Shown: positions 63,419 through 64,000 of the stretch, piece by piece
Position numbering within the stretch: position 1 is the first letter of the stretch
Layout of the letters: each line of letters begins with the position of its first letter
Source of the DNA: Magnetococcales bacterium
GTDB taxonomy: Bacteria; Pseudomonadota; Magnetococcia; Magnetococcales; JADGCH01
Direction of reading: 5' to 3'
Length of the DNA stretch: 64,000 bases
Assembly: GCA_015229115.1 (NCBI GenBank)
Contig: JADGCH010000001.1
Location: 48,456 to 112,455, forward strand
Notes under the pieces: model-generated
What the model was told of the DNA's origin: nothing
What the model saw: only the letters and a program-made list of their open reading frames with translations
Databases searched by the model: none
Made by a program: the position numbers and the translations under genes

Positions 63419-63808
63419 AGACGCCTATCCTTTTGACGACGGACATTTCTTGGTAACTCAACAACACTACCGACCATATTATGCTGCTACAACCATAAAC
63501 AGCAAGGCTTCCTAGTGCATGGTGCAGCTTCTTCCTGGTACACCAAGTCCTCCAGCATGTGTGGGTTGCTGTAGAGCTGGTGATAGATGCCGTCGTGGTC
63601 AATGGTGATGATGGCTGATGCTCCCGTCCAATATCCTGCTGGGCCGAATTGTAGCACGGGTCACTGGAAAACCCTACATAAAAAGCCTTGCTTTACATAG
63701 CCACTTATGAGATTTGGAGCCGATGTTTTATCTCTACCTTAGTGCCAGTTACCCGTTTAGGTGTTTCTGGCGAAGATACACAGACTACCTAATACACTGA
63801 GTTCCAAC
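63419..63808. other. 390-base stretch without an intact gene
   Basis: Between the Sel1 gene and the membrane-protein gene. Apart from the fragment at 63487-63622 I see no open frame, tRNA or clear promoter. AT-rich relative to its neighbours. Confidence 0.6.
63487..63622 (-). pseudogene. decayed N-terminal fragment resembling an Rpn-family transposase-like protein
   Basis: In the minus frame ending at 63487 the translation contains TIDHDGIYHQLYSNPHMLEDLV, split here as DHDGIYHQLYSNPHML. That resembles the start of Rpn-family (putative transposase/nuclease) proteins. No ATG start is in frame and the frame breaks about 20 residues later. Call made from memory of the family's N-terminal pattern; low certainty. 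Confidence 0.35.
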
Positions 63809-64000
63809 ATGATTCCAACTCGTGGCCTGCATATCGATCAGGCGCCGCCGCTGCACATTCCATTCCGTTTTTTTATCACAGCACCGCTGTTCATGCTGTT
63901 GGCAGGAGGGGCTGTTGTGGCTTGGCAGGGTGATCTGCTGCTGACGCCGTGGGCACCGCAGAGTGTTGCGACCTTGCATCTGGTGGTGCTGGGCTGGATC
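63809..64000 (+). CDS. multi-pass membrane protein, N-terminal part, cut by window edge
   Basis: The first 64 residues run off the window. After a short start (IPTRGLHIDQAPPL) comes a hydrophobic span (about 18-42, FRFFITAPLFMLLAGGAVVAW) and a second one begins at HLVVLGW. The pattern recalls NnrS-like or other heme-copper-type membrane proteins of proteobacteria, but that is a weak match. No strong ribosome-binding site is visible. Confidence 0.45.
   Translation, partial: MIPTRGLHIDQAPPLHIPFRFFITAPLFMLLAGGAVVAWQGDLLLTPWAPQSVATLHLVVLGWI

Overview
The window reads as chromosomal DNA of a Gram-negative proteobacterium. The evidence is LPS-type genes (waaA, rfbB), an outer-membrane secretin, TolC, an RND efflux pair, a lipoyl transferase and a heme-containing chemoreceptor. 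Every ribosomal protein here that exists in zinc and non-zinc forms (S4, S14, L33, L36) is the cysteine-rich, zinc-type form. The short 61-residue S14 is unlike classical alpha- or gammaproteobacteria and suggests a deep-branching lineage. A Magnetococcia-like organism is a guess from overall gene style; no magnetosome gene is present and I cannot confirm it.

Layout. 1-1.7 kb (minus): truncated waaA and rfbB, envelope sugar genes. 1.8-9.5 kb (plus): a compact MSHA/type IV pilus-like set, mshL-mshN-mshM-mshE-mshG, with stop/start overlaps; the ExeA-like ATPase carries peptidoglycan-binding and SPOR domains. 9.5-18.1 kb: an orphan gene, a HAD phosphatase, a TolC-family channel behind a 1025-residue FecR/cadherin-like surface protein, an H-NOX-like/PilZ fusion, a 56-residue membrane protein, panE and a small cytochrome c. 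18.2-28.7 kb: a lytic transglycosylase followed by an RND periplasmic adaptor and pump, then lipB with a gamma-carbonic-anhydrase-like gene, a heme chemoreceptor, a glycine-zipper protein, a lipoprotein, a dCMP-deaminase-like enzyme and a membrane-anchored coiled-coil protein. 28.8-30.0 kb (minus): a peroxiredoxin-superoxide dismutase operon.

30.2-61.9 kb (plus) is one long gene-expression block. It runs tRNA-Tyr, tRNA-Gly, tRNA-Thr, tuf, rpmG, tRNA-Trp, secE, nusG, rplKAJL, rpoBC, then rpsL-rpsG-fusA-tuf, the S10 operon, the spc operon with secY, and the alpha operon through rpoA and rplQ. The two tuf genes encode identical proteins and look identical in DNA apart from the stop codon. The right end holds cheR, a Sel1-repeat lipoprotein, a 390-base stretch with only a decayed fragment resembling the start of an Rpn-family transposase-like protein, and the beginning of a multi-pass membrane protein cut by the window edge.

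Functionally, the accessory half is about the cell envelope and surface behaviour: pilus assembly, a secreted repeat protein, efflux, chemotaxis, and probable cyclic-di-GMP input through the N-domain of MshE and the PilZ fusion. I saw no CRISPR array, intact insertion sequence, phage or rRNA gene.
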